Assembly: GCA_035559435.1 (NCBI GenBank)
Contig: DATMBC010000070.1
Coordinates: 1 to 64,000 of the forward strand
DNA length: 64,000 bases
Direction of reading: 5' to 3'
Source of the DNA: a bacterium
GTDB taxonomy: Bacteria; Zixibacteria; MSB-5A5; WJJR01
The translations under genes were made by a program, and so were the position numbers. The notes under the pieces were generated by a model, which was not told the DNA's origin, ran no database searches, and saw only the letters and a list, made by a program, of their open reading frames with translations. Numbering within the stretch: position 1 is the first letter of the stretch; each line of letters opens with the position of its first letter. Of the stretch, positions 7,551-17,697 are shown piece by piece.

Positions 7551-9743
7551 GTGCGTTTGCTCCGATGTGCGGCCTGGTTCGCGGCGCTTGTCGTTTTCCT
7601 GATCACAACTGAAGCGGCCCGGGCCGCGCGGGATACACGCGGATACGCGCCGTTGCGTCGGGTCGCGCGTCCGGCCAAGGCCACGATCAGTCCGCTGGCT
7701 CCGCCCGGCGATGTGGTGGTGAAGTTCCGCGAAGGGCTGACCGTGCATTCCGGCCGGGCGCGTCTGGGTCACGCCAATGCCGCCCGTGTGGTCAACGCCT
7801 TCAACCGACGGGGGCTGCCGAGCCCGCTTCCCTCGGTCCCCGGCGATCCGGAGACCATGCGCGGCCGCCGGCTGACGGCGGAAGATCGGGTCCGCGCGTT
7901 GCTGCCCGACTTGTCACTGTATTTCCGGCTCCCGCTTGCGGACCCATTGTTGGCCACGGAGCTGATTGATGAGTTGAATTCGCTCGACGAAGTCGAGCTG
8001 GCCTACTTTGCGCCGCGTCCCGAAGTGGCGCGTCTGCGCGGCACGGACTCATCGGGGTTGCATCAATACGCGCCCGCGGCCACGACCCCGAACTTTGAAG
8101 CGGGCCAGTTGTATCTCGGCGCCGCGCCCGGCGGCGTCGACGCGCGGGCGGCATGGACACTGCCCGGCGGCACGGGCATCGGGACGCAGATCATCGACGT
8201 CGAGTACGGCTGGCAGCTGACGCATGAGGACCTGCCCGGCGGACCGTCGGCGGTGGTGATCGGATTCAATCCACAGAATGACACCCACCATGGCACGGCG
8301 GTGCTGGGCGAGATGGCCGCCGGCCGCAACGGCATCGGCATGACCGGCATCGCGTACGAGACCGACATCGGCATCTCGTCGGTGTGGACCATGTCGACGG
8401 CCAGCGCGATTGTGCTGGCGACCGATTCCTCCAATCCCGGCGACGCCATCCTGATCGAACTGCATGCCCCCGGCCCCCATTACAACTTCCAAGGCCGTGA
8501 CGACCAGGCCGGGTATGTCGCAATGGAGTACTGGCAGGACAATTTCGACGCCATGCTCTATGCCTGGGCCAACGGCGTGATTGTCTGCGAGGCGGCGGGG
8601 AATGGATCGGAGAATTTCGACGATCCCATGTATGACAGTCTCTTCCACCCGGCCTACCGGTATTCGCACGCGATCATCTGCGGCGCGGGCAACCCGCCGA
8701 ATTCCACCGACAATGACCGGTCACCGCTGACCTTTTCCAACTATGGCCAGCGGGTCGACCTGCAGGGGTACGGCATCCTCGTGTACACGCTCGGGTATGG
8801 CGATCTCTACAACGCGGGCGGGATCGACTACTACTACACCGCCGGATTCTCCGGGACGTCATCGGCCTCGCCGATCGTCACCGGCGCGGTGTTGTGTGTG
8901 TCCGGCGTGTTCCAGCAGATGCTCGGGATTGTGCCGGATGCCGACACGATCCGGAATCTGCTCATCAACACCGGTTCGCCGCAGCAATTCCCCCTTCTCA
9001 CGCGCCACATCGGGCCGCGACCGAATCTGCGGGCGGCGTTGGCGACACTGTTTGACCCGGTCGACTCCGTCTGGTACGGCGATGTGATGCTGCAGTCGGG
9101 GGAATCGGGGGCGATCCCGATCACGCTGTCCAACAGCCATCCGGTGCGGGACATCTATCTGCCATTCGTGTTGAGCGGTCCGGCGCCCATCGCCATCGAT
9201 TCGCTGACCCGTGGTCCGCGCACGGACTACTTCGAGTATCTGCAGATCGCCTACGACGCCCGTCCCTCGGGCATCGCGGGGTATACCCTACGGGCCGACA
9301 ACGGCGGCGGCTCTCCGCCTCTGGCCCCAGGGTCGGGCGTGGTTGCCTGGTTGTGGGTGCGTGCCGGTGACGGCCCGGGTAATCAGGCCGATGTCCTGGA
9401 CACCGCCTGGCTGGGAAGTTCGACCCGGCTGCGTCTGGTCAGCGTCTTCGACGACGGATACCCGGACTACTTCGCGCCCGGCACGGTCACCGCCGTGCCG
9501 GCCTGTGACTGCACCCTGCATGGCGATTTGAACGCGAACGGAGTGCTCGACATCACGGACGTAGTGGGGGTCGTCAATGTGGCGTTCCGTGCCGGAGCGC
9601 CGGCGGCCAGCGACCCCGGTTGTCCGCATGCGACTCGTGCCGATTATACATGTAATGGCCAGATCGACATCCTCGACGTGGTCCGGGCCGTGGACGTGGT
9701 TTTCCGCGGCGGCCCGCCGGTGTGCGATCCGTGCGCGCTCTAA
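7551..9743 (+). CDS. Secreted subtilisin-like (S8) serine protease with C-terminal dockerin-like repeats
   Basis: About 730 residues. I place the start at GTG 7551 because GAGG lies 7 nt upstream and the protein then opens with a clean signal peptide (MRLLRCAAWFAALVVFL...); ATG 7536 and GTG 7521 are in-frame alternatives. The catalytic triad is Asp216 (QIIDVEYGW), His247 (DTHHGTAVLGEMA) and Ser437 (FSGTSSASPIVTGA). The tail carries two dockerin type I-like calcium loops (GDLNANGVLDITDVVGVVN and CNGQIDILDVVRAVD) flanked by cysteines. A second such protease follows 59 bp downstream, probably co-transcribed. Confidence 0.92.
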   Translation: MRLLRCAAWFAALVVFLITTEAARAARDTRGYAPLRRVARPAKATISPLAPPGDVVVKFREGLTVHSGRARLGHANAARVVNAFNRRGLPSPLPSVPGDPETMRGRRLTAEDRVRALLPDLSLYFRLPLADPLLATELIDELNSLDEVELAYFAPRPEVARLRGTDSSGLHQYAPAATTPNFEAGQLYLGAAPGGVDARAAWTLPGGTGIGTQIIDVEYGWQLTHEDLPGGPSAVVIGFNPQNDTHHGTAVLGEMAAGRNGIGMTGIAYETDIGISSVWTMSTASAIVLATDSSNPGDAILIELHAPGPHYNFQGRDDQAGYVAMEYWQDNFDAMLYAWANGVIVCEAAGNGSENFDDPMYDSLFHPAYRYSHAIICGAGNPPNSTDNDRSPLTFSNYGQRVDLQGYGILVYTLGYGDLYNAGGIDYYYTAGFSGTSSASPIVTGAVLCVSGVFQQMLGIVPDADTIRNLLINTGSPQQFPLLTRHIGPRPNLRAALATLFDPVDSVWYGDVMLQSGESGAIPITLSNSHPVRDIYLPFVLSGPAPIAIDSLTRGPRTDYFEYLQIAYDARPSGIAGYTLRADNGGGSPPLAPGSGVVAWLWVRAGDGPGNQADVLDTAWLGSSTRLRLVSVFDDGYPDYFAPGTVTAVPACDCTLHGDLNANGVLDITDVVGVVNVAFRAGAPAASDPGCPHATRADYTCNGQIDILDVVRAVDVVFRGGPPVCDPCAL

Positions 9744-9802
9744 GAGTGCAAACCCCGTTGATCAACACTGATGGGGAACCCGATCAATAAAGGGCCGATT
9801 TG

Positions 9803-11734
9803 ATGACGAAGACTGTTGCCGCTGTGTTCACGTTATGGCTGCTGCTCGGATTGTCGCCGACAGCCCAGGCCGAGGTGGACCGTTCGCGAATTATTGTCCG
9901 CCTGGTCCCCAGCCTGAACGCGGATCAAACCATTACCAAAGGGCGCAGCGGCCGCGGCGATTTCGACCGCGCCGTCGCGGCGCTGAAAATCGAACGGGCC
10001 GAGCAGTTGATTTCTCCAGCCCGAACGACCGCTTCCCAGCGCTCGTTGGCGCGCCGCATGGGGCTGCATGACTTTGTGGCCGTCACCGTCCCCGCCGGGG
10101 CCGATCCCGATGCGATCCTGGCAGAGCTGAAGCGCTCGCCTGATGTTGAAGCCGCGGAATTTGACGCGGTGGTACGGGCGGTCGGGTCGGCGGTTGTCCC
10201 CAACGACACCTACTTCGCATCCGCCCAGTACGCGCTGCGCAATACGGGCACGCAACCGCCCTTTGATCCCGGCACCGCGGACGCCGACATTGACATGGAC
10301 GCGGCGTGGGAGTACACCACCGGCGATTCGAGCATCGTGCTGGCCATTATCGACACGGGGATCGATCCCTCGCATCCGGAGTTCCAGGGCCGGTTGTGGA
10401 TGAACCCCGGCGAGGAGTTTGACGAGGAGGACAACGACGGCAACGGCTTTGTCGACGACGGTTTCGGCTGGAATTTCATCAACGACAACAACGCCACCAA
10501 TGACGACAACGGCCACGGCACCCATGTCGCGGGCATTGCCGCGGGCACCGGCAACAACGGCATCGGCATCGCGGGCGTTAATTGGCACTGCCGGATCATG
10601 GCGGTGCGTGTGCTCGGCGCCGACGGCTCGGGGACGGCCTCCTCGGTGGCCAACGGCATCGTGTATGCCGCCGATGAGGGCGCGCAGGTGATCAGCATGT
10701 CGCTGGGACATCTCGGCGCGCCGGCGCTGGTGGAATCGACCGCGGTCGCTTACGCTGAATCCCTCGGCGTGATCGTGGTGGCGGCCATGGGCAACGATGA
10801 TGTCGGGGCCCAGCATTGGCCGGCGGCGTTCAACGGCGTCATCTCGGTCGGCGCCACCGACTCCGACGACCTACGCGCCGATCCCTTCTGCTACTCGCCG
10901 TCCTCCGGTTCCAACTATGGCGCCTGGATCGACGTGTGTGCCCCCGGGGACAATGTCTGGAGCACCTATCCGGTGGCCTGGGGTGGCTACGCCAACCTCT
11001 GCGGAACATCGATGGCCACACCGCATGTCTCCGGATTGATCTCGCTGATGCTGGGTCTGCGACCCGGCTGGCCCGCCGATTCCGTGCTGCACATTCTCAC
11101 GCGCACGGCCGACGACCAGGTGGGGCGTCCCGGCGAGGACACGCCCGGATTCGACATTTACCACGGCTGGGGACGGATCAACGCCGCGGCGGCGTTGCGT
11201 GTGCTGTCAGTGTCGTTTGCGCCTGTCATCGACGGGCCCGATTCGGTCTGGGTCACCGAAGGCGAGCCGCTGGCGTTCGGCCTGACCGCGTTCGATTCGA
11301 ATTTGACGGCGCTGTCCTTTGCCATCTCGCCCTTGGCCAATGCCGTGCTGACTGATCACGGCGATGGCACGGCGACCGTGGATTTTCTCCCAGACTACAC
11401 GCAGTCGGGCGAGTACCTGCTGAATTGCACGGTGACCGACGGCGCGCTCATCGATTCGTTGCCGATCGTGGTCACCGTGGCCAATGGTTGTCAATGCCCC
11501 TGCTCTGCCGATCCGGCCTGCAATGGCCTGACCGATGTCGTCGATGTGATCTCGGTCATCGGCGTGGCTTTCCGCGGAAACGATCCGATTCTGGACGTCG
11601 ATTGCTTCCCCAATCCGGGCGGACGGACCGACGTGAACTGCTCCGGGGCCAGTGACGTGGTCGATGTGGTGCGAATCATTGATGTGGCCTTCCGCGGGCA
11701 AGCGCCCACCTTCTGCAATCCCTGCGACCTGTGA
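9803..11734 (+). CDS. Secreted subtilisin-like (S8) serine protease with Ig-like and dockerin-like C-terminus
   Basis: 643 residues from ATG 9803. A signal peptide is followed by an inhibitor-like prodomain (RIIVRLVPSL ... VPAGADPDAILAELKRSPDVEAAE). The peptidase has Asp184 (AIIDTGIDPSHPEF), His238 (NGHGTHVAGIAAG) and Ser403 (GTSMATPHVSGL). A cadherin/Ig-like domain follows (GPDSVWVTEGEPLAF), then two dockerin-like loops (CNGLTDVVDVISVIG; CSGASDVVDVVRIID). It is a classical subtilase, closer to consensus than its upstream neighbour. It is followed by a strong terminator. Extracellular protein breakdown or processing is likely. Confidence 0.95.
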   Translation: MTKTVAAVFTLWLLLGLSPTAQAEVDRSRIIVRLVPSLNADQTITKGRSGRGDFDRAVAALKIERAEQLISPARTTASQRSLARRMGLHDFVAVTVPAGADPDAILAELKRSPDVEAAEFDAVVRAVGSAVVPNDTYFASAQYALRNTGTQPPFDPGTADADIDMDAAWEYTTGDSSIVLAIIDTGIDPSHPEFQGRLWMNPGEEFDEEDNDGNGFVDDGFGWNFINDNNATNDDNGHGTHVAGIAAGTGNNGIGIAGVNWHCRIMAVRVLGADGSGTASSVANGIVYAADEGAQVISMSLGHLGAPALVESTAVAYAESLGVIVVAAMGNDDVGAQHWPAAFNGVISVGATDSDDLRADPFCYSPSSGSNYGAWIDVCAPGDNVWSTYPVAWGGYANLCGTSMATPHVSGLISLMLGLRPGWPADSVLHILTRTADDQVGRPGEDTPGFDIYHGWGRINAAAALRVLSVSFAPVIDGPDSVWVTEGEPLAFGLTAFDSNLTALSFAISPLANAVLTDHGDGTATVDFLPDYTQSGEYLLNCTVTDGALIDSLPIVVTVANGCQCPCSADPACNGLTDVVDVISVIGVAFRGNDPILDVDCFPNPGGRTDVNCSGASDVVDVVRIIDVAFRGQAPTFCNPCDL

Positions 11735-11760
11735 CCCGCGCCCCGCGAGGCACGTTGGAA

Positions 11761-11791
11761 AGGCCGGGCGTGATGCCCGGCCTTTTGTCTT
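11761..11791 (+). terminator. Rho-independent terminator after the subtilase pair
   Basis: A 9-bp perfect stem, AGGCCGGGC / GCCCGGCCT, with loop GTGAT and the tail TTTGTCTT. It begins 27 bp after the stop of the second subtilase. Confidence 0.85.
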
Positions 11792-11925
11792 GATTCCCCC
11801 CGTGGCAGACAACTCTTTGAAACTCCCGCCGGAGTGCCGCGTAGGATTCTGGCGATGGCGCGCGCGCCGACGCGCGCCGTTCCGTTGCAATCAATGTGTG
11901 TTCCATCACGAATAGAGGAGTGCGT

Positions 11926-14900
11926 ATGTCCCAGTCTGGAGTGGCGCTGACGGCCGCCGCGGCGCTGGCCGCGCTGGCGTGGGCCGGCACCGGCCATGCC
12001 GACCCGGCCTTTGATGGCCTGCGGCAGGATCAACGGATCGCCGACTTTGCGGTGGTCAATGTCTACGACAACGGCGCCGGCGCGGCCATGGGAGCGCGTT
12101 TCCGGCACGTGCCGTCGGGTTTTGTGCTCGATGTGTTGCGCATTCAGACGGTGCCGCAGGCGTTCATGTGGGTCAATTCGCCGCCGCCCTCCGACCAGGG
12201 CGAGCCGCACACCTGCGAGCATCTGCTGCTCGGCAAGGGCACGCGGGGACGGTATGTCGCCTCGCTGGAGGACATGTCGTTGGGCAACTCGAGCGCCTTC
12301 ACCATGCAGATGGAGACCTGCTACCACTACCACACCGCGGCGGGCGCCGATGTCTTCTTCGAGCTGATGGAGAAGAAACTCGAAGCGATGCTCTATCCGA
12401 CCTTCAGCGACGAGGAAATTCGCCGCGAGGTCTGTCACATGGGGCTGAAGTTCAATCCCGAAGACAGCACCTATACGCTGGAGGAAAAGGGAACGGTCTA
12501 CAACGAGATGGTCTCGACCTACGAGCGCCCCTGGTCGCCGCTGTTCCGTGAGATGGGCATCCTGCAGTATGGACCGCGCCATCCGTTGTGCCTCGACGCC
12601 GGCGGGTATCCGGATTCGATCCGCACGATGACGCCGGATGACATGCGGCGGTTCATTTCCGCGACGCACCATCTCAACAACATGTGCATGATCGTGGCGA
12701 TTCCGGATGACATTTCGCTGGAGGATTGCCTGGCGCGCACCAGCGCGATCTTCGCCAGACTGGAGCCGAACGCGACGCCCGGCGAGGATCCCGCTTTCGG
12801 GCGCGAGCGGGTGCCGCCGCCGCAGCCGGCGCCGGCGGGATTGGTCACGCAGGTGGGGTTCCCGCATCAGAACCCGGCCGAGCCGGGTGTGCTGGTCTTT
12901 GGCTGGCAGCCAAACCGGTCGCTGGCCAACAATGACCTATACCTTCTCGAACTCCTCTGGGCCAATCTCGCCGGAGATGAGACCTCGGTCTTGTATCAGA
13001 AATTCATCGATTCGCAGAAGCGCGAGATGGACATCGGCGCCAGTTCGGTCTTCGCCTGGACCTCCAGCGACCCCGGTCAGCCGTTGTATGTCGGCTTCGA
13101 CAATGTGCGCCGCGACGCTCTGTCCGATTCGACGATCCTGCGGGTGCGCGACCTGGTCATGCGCGAAATCGCGCGGATCGCCTCCTGGCCCGACGGCTCG
13201 ACTGAGCTGGCGGCCTTCAACGAGCAGGCCAGGGCCCGTATCATCGAGCGCCGCCGCGAGATTCGTCGATTCCTCAACTCGCCGCCGCAGTTCGGCTACC
13301 GCGGCACCGGTTCGCGCTGGATGGAGCATCTGCGCCGTCTGCAGAGGGAGCCGGGATTCCGCAAATCCCTGGCGCTGGACGAAGAGGTGAACTACGCCGA
13401 GGCGGCGTTAAGCTCCGGGGCCAACCCATGGCGGGCATTGATCGCAACCGCGCGCATCGACGCGCCGCTCCCCTACGCGGTGGCGGCGGTCCCCGATCCG
13501 GCGTTGCTGGAGAAGACCGAAGCGGAACGAAAAGCGCGGGTGGCGGCCTACATCGCCGAGCTGAAACGGCAGTACAACGTCGCCAGCGACGCCGAGGCGA
13601 TCGAGAAATTCCGCGCCGACTACGACGCGCAGACCGCGCTCATCGAGGCGGCGGCGGCAACCATCCCGATGCCGAAGTTCATCGACAACCCGCCGATGAC
13701 GCTGGACGATCAGTTGCGGTATGCGGTGGACCGTCTCCCCGGCGGCGGACCGCTGGTCAATTCGACCTTTGACAACATGACGGGCGCCACCGTGGGGCTC
13801 GCCTTTAACATGAATGTGGTCCCCGAGGAGCTGCTGCTTTACACCGCGGCGCTGCCGACGCTTTTGACCGATGTCGGTATCGTGCGCGACGGCCGTCCGA
13901 TTCCCTACGACCAGGTGCGCGACCAGATTCGCCGCGACATCCTTGAACTGTATGCCTACTACTCGACCAACGCCCGGACCGAGCGCACCGAACTGGTCGT
14001 GCGCGGCGCCGGCAGCGATCTGGCGGAATCGGAGCGTGCCATCGGCTGGATCGGCGAGGTGATCTTCTCCGCCGATTGGCGGGTGGAGAACCTTCCGCGT
14101 CTGCGCGACGCGATCGATCTGGCGTTGGCCAACACGCGCAACACCATGCGCAACGCCGAGGAAGCCTGGGTCGACGATCCCGCCAACGCCTACTGGCGGC
14201 AAACCAATCCGCTCTATCTGCACACCGGTTCCTTCCTGACGCAGACCCATGCGTTGCACCGCCTGCGCTGGCGCCTGAAGGATCCCGGACCGGAGACATC
14301 GCTGCGGCTCTTCGCCGAATTCATGGATGGGCTGGCCGACTATGGCCGGACCGCGTCGCGGGACGATCTGACGGTGCTGGTCGGCGTGCTTTCGCCGGAG
14401 GGAAAAGCCGAGGGGACGTTGTCGGCGCGCGGCAAGAAGACGGCGCAGACGCTGACCAACCTGCCGGAACCGGCGCGCACGCTGGCCTACGAGGCGGTCA
14501 AGGACCTGCGCTTGTCACTGTCCGACATTCCCGATGCAACGTTGGGCACGGACTGGGACTACCTGTGCCGACAGATGGTCGCCGATTTGACAGTGCCGCC
14601 GGCGCAGGCGCTTGATGAATTGCGCCGCGTGATGTCGCTGGTGCTGGCCGGCGACAATGTCCGCGCCTTCACCATCGGCTCGTCCGCCAATCAGAAGGCG
14701 CTGGGGATGCGATTGGAGGAGATCACGCGCCGGCTTTCCCCGACGCCGTCGCGCCGTCAAGCATACGACAACCGCCCGCGCGTCGTGCAGCGGCTCCAGG
14801 AACGAACGCCCGGTATGGGGCGCCCGGTGTACGTTGGCTTGGTCAACGAGAACACCCGCGCGGGTGTGCACATCAACACCGCGCCCTGCGCCAGTTACGC

Positions 14901-15519
14901 CGACCATGACCGCGATCGTCTGCTCGATTTCCTTTCGGCGCGGCTCTACGGCGGCGGCGGCGCCCACAGCATGTTCATGAAGACTTGGGGCGCGGGGCTG
15001 GCCTATTCGAACGGCCTGCGCTCCAACGAGGCAACCGGACGCATCATCTATTACGCCGAGCGCTGCCCCGATCTGGCGCAGACGATGCAGTTTGTCGTCG
15101 ATCAGCTGAAGAACGCGCCATACGACACGTCGCTGGCCGAGTATGCGATCGCGCAGGCGTTCGGATCGTACCGCTCCGGCTCACGCTACGAGACGCGCGG
15201 CGAGGCGATGGCGGCCGACCTGGCCGACGGCGTTACCCCCGATGCGGTGCGTTCCTTCCGGCAGGGCATCCTGTCGCTGCGCGATTCGCGCGATCTCTAT
15301 GGTGAGTTGCACGACCGCATGCCGTATGTGTATGGCGCAATCCTGCCGGGATATGGCGTCTCCGAGGACGAAGTGCCCGGCTCCATCCCCTTTGTCATCG
15401 GACCGGAGAAGCAGTTCGAATCGTATGAGAAGTACCTGAAATCGGTGGAGGGGGAGACTGTGCGGCTGTACCGTCTCTACCCGCGCGATTTCTGGATCGT
15501 GGCGCCGGTGGCCAACTGA
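11926..15519 (+). CDS. M16 family (insulinase/presequence-protease-like) zinc metallopeptidase
   Basis: 1197 residues from ATG 11926, preceded by AGAGGAG. It has a signal peptide (VALTAAAALAALAWAGTGHA). The inverted zinc motif H-x-x-E-H is present as HTCEH (His95, Glu98, His99), with a downstream acidic motif EEKGTVYNEM matching the third zinc ligand of M16 enzymes. Length above 1000 and the single-chain layout fit the M16C (PreP/Cym1-like) subgroup. The C-terminal half (SARLYGGGGAHSMFMKTWG, GLAYSNGLR) corresponds to the non-catalytic M16 half. A periplasmic or secreted oligopeptidase is likely. Confidence 0.85.
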   Translation: MSQSGVALTAAAALAALAWAGTGHADPAFDGLRQDQRIADFAVVNVYDNGAGAAMGARFRHVPSGFVLDVLRIQTVPQAFMWVNSPPPSDQGEPHTCEHLLLGKGTRGRYVASLEDMSLGNSSAFTMQMETCYHYHTAAGADVFFELMEKKLEAMLYPTFSDEEIRREVCHMGLKFNPEDSTYTLEEKGTVYNEMVSTYERPWSPLFREMGILQYGPRHPLCLDAGGYPDSIRTMTPDDMRRFISATHHLNNMCMIVAIPDDISLEDCLARTSAIFARLEPNATPGEDPAFGRERVPPPQPAPAGLVTQVGFPHQNPAEPGVLVFGWQPNRSLANNDLYLLELLWANLAGDETSVLYQKFIDSQKREMDIGASSVFAWTSSDPGQPLYVGFDNVRRDALSDSTILRVRDLVMREIARIASWPDGSTELAAFNEQARARIIERRREIRRFLNSPPQFGYRGTGSRWMEHLRRLQREPGFRKSLALDEEVNYAEAALSSGANPWRALIATARIDAPLPYAVAAVPDPALLEKTEAERKARVAAYIAELKRQYNVASDAEAIEKFRADYDAQTALIEAAAATIPMPKFIDNPPMTLDDQLRYAVDRLPGGGPLVNSTFDNMTGATVGLAFNMNVVPEELLLYTAALPTLLTDVGIVRDGRPIPYDQVRDQIRRDILELYAYYSTNARTERTELVVRGAGSDLAESERAIGWIGEVIFSADWRVENLPRLRDAIDLALANTRNTMRNAEEAWVDDPANAYWRQTNPLYLHTGSFLTQTHALHRLRWRLKDPGPETSLRLFAEFMDGLADYGRTASRDDLTVLVGVLSPEGKAEGTLSARGKKTAQTLTNLPEPARTLAYEAVKDLRLSLSDIPDATLGTDWDYLCRQMVADLTVPPAQALDELRRVMSLVLAGDNVRAFTIGSSANQKALGMRLEEITRRLSPTPSRRQAYDNRPRVVQRLQERTPGMGRPVYVGLVNENTRAGVHINTAPCASYADHDRDRLLDFLSARLYGGGGAHSMFMKTWGAGLAYSNGLRSNEATGRIIYYAERCPDLAQTMQFVVDQLKNAPYDTSLAEYAIAQAFGSYRSGSRYETRGEAMAADLADGVTPDAVRSFRQGILSLRDSRDLYGELHDRMPYVYGAILPGYGVSEDEVPGSIPFVIGPEKQFESYEKYLKSVEGETVRLYRLYPRDFWIVAPVAN

Positions 15520-15529
15520 GAGGGATGCC

Positions 15530-15916
15530 TTGATCGAGCGGGTCGCACTGGTGGGTCTGGGTGGGATGGTGGGCGCCATCCTGCGCTATGGCGCGGGCGG
15601 ATTGGTCCACCGTCTCTTCGAGGGCCGATTCCCCCTCGGCACGCTGTTGATCAATACGGCCGGGTGCCTGGGCATCGGATTTCTGTCGACTTTGGCCGAT
15701 GATCGTGGCGTCCTGTCGGCATCGGCCCGACTGTTTGTCTTCATCGGGGTGCTGGGTGGGTTCACCACCTTTTCCTCGTTTGGCTACGAAACACTCACCC
15801 TGTGGCGCGATGGACTGGCCGGCCGTGCCCTGCTCAATATCGGCGCCAATGTCGTCTGCGGACTGGGCGCGGTTTGGATCGGCCACATCATGGCACGACT
15901 GTTGCCGGGAGGCTGA
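15530..15916 (+). CDS. crcB: CrcB/Fluc fluoride channel
   Basis: 128 residues with four membrane segments. It starts at TTG 15530 with GAGAGGG upstream, 11 bp after the M16 stop. Family motifs are GGMVGAILRYG, GTLLINTAGCLGIGF and GVLGGFTTFSSFGYETL. The dual-topology Fluc channels export fluoride. The next gene is DUF190, a frequent crcB partner. I found no recognisable fluoride riboswitch in the short gap upstream. Confidence 0.95.
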   Translation: MIERVALVGLGGMVGAILRYGAGGLVHRLFEGRFPLGTLLINTAGCLGIGFLSTLADDRGVLSASARLFVFIGVLGGFTTFSSFGYETLTLWRDGLAGRALLNIGANVVCGLGAVWIGHIMARLLPGG

Positions 15917-15917
15917 G

Positions 15918-16274
15918 ATGCACATCCCCGAAGATGGCTGTCTGCTGCGGATTTTCATCGGCGAGAGCGACCGTTGGGAGGGCGTGCCGCTCTATGAAGC
16001 CATCGTGCGCGCGGCGAAGGCCCAGGGGCTGGCCGGCGCGACGGTTTTGAGGGGGATCATGGGCTTCGGCGCCAGCAGCCGCATCCATTCCGCCGGCATC
16101 CTGCGCCTCTCCGAGGATCTCCCGATCGTCGTCGAGATCGTTGACTCGCGCGCCAGGATCGATCCGTTTGTCGCGGCCATCGACCCCATGGTCAGCGAGG
16201 GCATGATCACGATTGAGAAGGCCCATGTGCTGCGCTACCTCCACCGCGTCCCCGAAAAAGGTGAATCGAGATAA
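15918..16274 (+). CDS. DUF190 domain protein (PII-like fold)
   Basis: 118 residues from ATG 15918, one base after the crcB stop and with GGGAGG upstream, so translationally linked. DUF190 signatures are LRIFIGESDRWEGVPLYEAIV, GLAGATVLRGIMGFGASSRIH and DLPIVVEIVD. Structures of the family resemble PII signalling proteins. Adjacency to crcB suggests a regulatory partner of the fluoride channel (inference from context). Confidence 0.9.
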   Translation: MHIPEDGCLLRIFIGESDRWEGVPLYEAIVRAAKAQGLAGATVLRGIMGFGASSRIHSAGILRLSEDLPIVVEIVDSRARIDPFVAAIDPMVSEGMITIEKAHVLRYLHRVPEKGESR

Positions 16275-16356
16275 AAAACTCCCGTTTGCCTGACCGCCCA
16301 GATTCGCTATTGTGGCGACGAAGAGTGTGTCGCGATTACAATCTCAGGAGGGTTGC

Positions 16357-17673
16357 ATGGGACGATATGGGAACGCACGTCAGTTGGCGTTGGTCGCCAT
16401 CGCGGCGCTGGCTGTGGGTTGGGCCGGAGGTTGCAGCGATGATGGCGATGACGGACCGCGCAACGAACTGGCGCGGTATGACGCGGAAGTGGTGACCGCC
16501 TGGTTTGATTTGTTTCTCGACATCACCGCCGACGAACGACTGAATCCGCCGATCGCCTCGCGCGCGTTCGCCTACCAGGGCATCACGCTGTATGAAGCGA
16601 TCGTGCCCGGCTTGGGCACGCATCAATCCCTGGTCGGCCAACTGAATGGCTTGACCGCGGTGCCCAAGGCGCAGAGCGCGGCCTACCATTGGCCAACGGT
16701 GGCCAACGCCGCGATGGCCGACATCGCCCGGCGCTTGTACGTCGACGCCTCGGCGGAGAACAAGCAGTTGATCGACGATCTCGAGGACAGTTTCGCCGAC
16801 CAGTTTCGAGTCGAAGCGGGTGAGGCCACCTTCGAGCGCTCGGTGACGCGCGGCCAGACGGTGGCGGTGGCCATCTACGATTGGGCCTTTACCGACGGCT
16901 ACTTCCAGTATCACAACTGCGCCTACACGCCGCCGCAGGGCACCGGGCTCTGGGTGCCGACACCCCCCGCGTTTGCACCGGCGCTGGAGCCGTGCTGGGG
17001 GCAACTGCGCAATTACGCGCTGGAATTGCCCACGGTGTGCGCGCCCGAGCCGCCTCCGCCCTACGACGAGAACCCGGCGTCGCCGTTCTACGTGGAAATG
17101 GCGGAGGTCTTCAACACCACAACCCATCTGACCGAGGAACAGGAAGTGATTGCCCACTTCTGGGCCGACGGCGCCGGGACGATCACGCCGCCCGGGCACT
17201 GGTTCTCCATCCTCAATCAGCTGACCACCGACAACGAATGGGGCCTGGATATCGCCTGCGAGGCCTACGCCAAACTGGGCATCGCGGTCGGCGAATCGTT
17301 CCTCTCCTGCTGGCGCGCCAAGTTCACGCACAATCTCCTGCGGCCGATCACCTGCATCCGCATCGTCTTCGACGCCGGCTGGAACCCGCCGATTACCACC
17401 CCGCCTTTCCCCGAGTACACCTCGGGGCATTCGGTGCAGTCGGGCGCGGCGGCGCAGGTGCTGACCGATTTGTTTGGCCACATGCCGTTTGAGGACCGCA
17501 CCTATGAAGGTACGATGGCCAATCGCCAGTTCAATGACTTTTTCGACGCGGCCGATGAGGCCGCGATCTCACGGCTCTATGGCGGCATTCACTTCCGGTC
17601 CGCCATCGAGGACGGCCTGCAGCAGGGGATCTGCATCGGCCAGAAGATCAGCGCATTGGACTTCCTGCGGTAA
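16357..17673 (+). CDS. Vanadium-dependent haloperoxidase-like PAP2-superfamily lipoprotein
   Basis: 438 residues from ATG 16357 (AGGAGGG upstream). The N-terminus ends in GWAGGCSDDGDD, a plausible though loose lipobox, giving a lipoprotein. The C-terminal half shows the PAP2/VHPO active-site pattern: CWRAKFTHNLLRPITCIR (Lys and Arg motif), PEYTSGHSVQSGA (SGH motif) and SRLYGGIHFRSAIEDG (Arg...His motif). Known relatives oxidise halides with bound vanadate or act as acid phosphatases. Substrate cannot be told. A bidirectional-looking terminator follows. Confidence 0.8.
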   Translation: MGRYGNARQLALVAIAALAVGWAGGCSDDGDDGPRNELARYDAEVVTAWFDLFLDITADERLNPPIASRAFAYQGITLYEAIVPGLGTHQSLVGQLNGLTAVPKAQSAAYHWPTVANAAMADIARRLYVDASAENKQLIDDLEDSFADQFRVEAGEATFERSVTRGQTVAVAIYDWAFTDGYFQYHNCAYTPPQGTGLWVPTPPAFAPALEPCWGQLRNYALELPTVCAPEPPPPYDENPASPFYVEMAEVFNTTTHLTEEQEVIAHFWADGAGTITPPGHWFSILNQLTTDNEWGLDIACEAYAKLGIAVGESFLSCWRAKFTHNLLRPITCIRIVFDAGWNPPITTPPFPEYTSGHSVQSGAAAQVLTDLFGHMPFEDRTYEGTMANRQFNDFFDAADEAAISRLYGGIHFRSAIEDGLQQGICIGQKISALDFLR

Positions 17674-17697
17674 TCTGCTCCAACAGCTGATGGGGAA

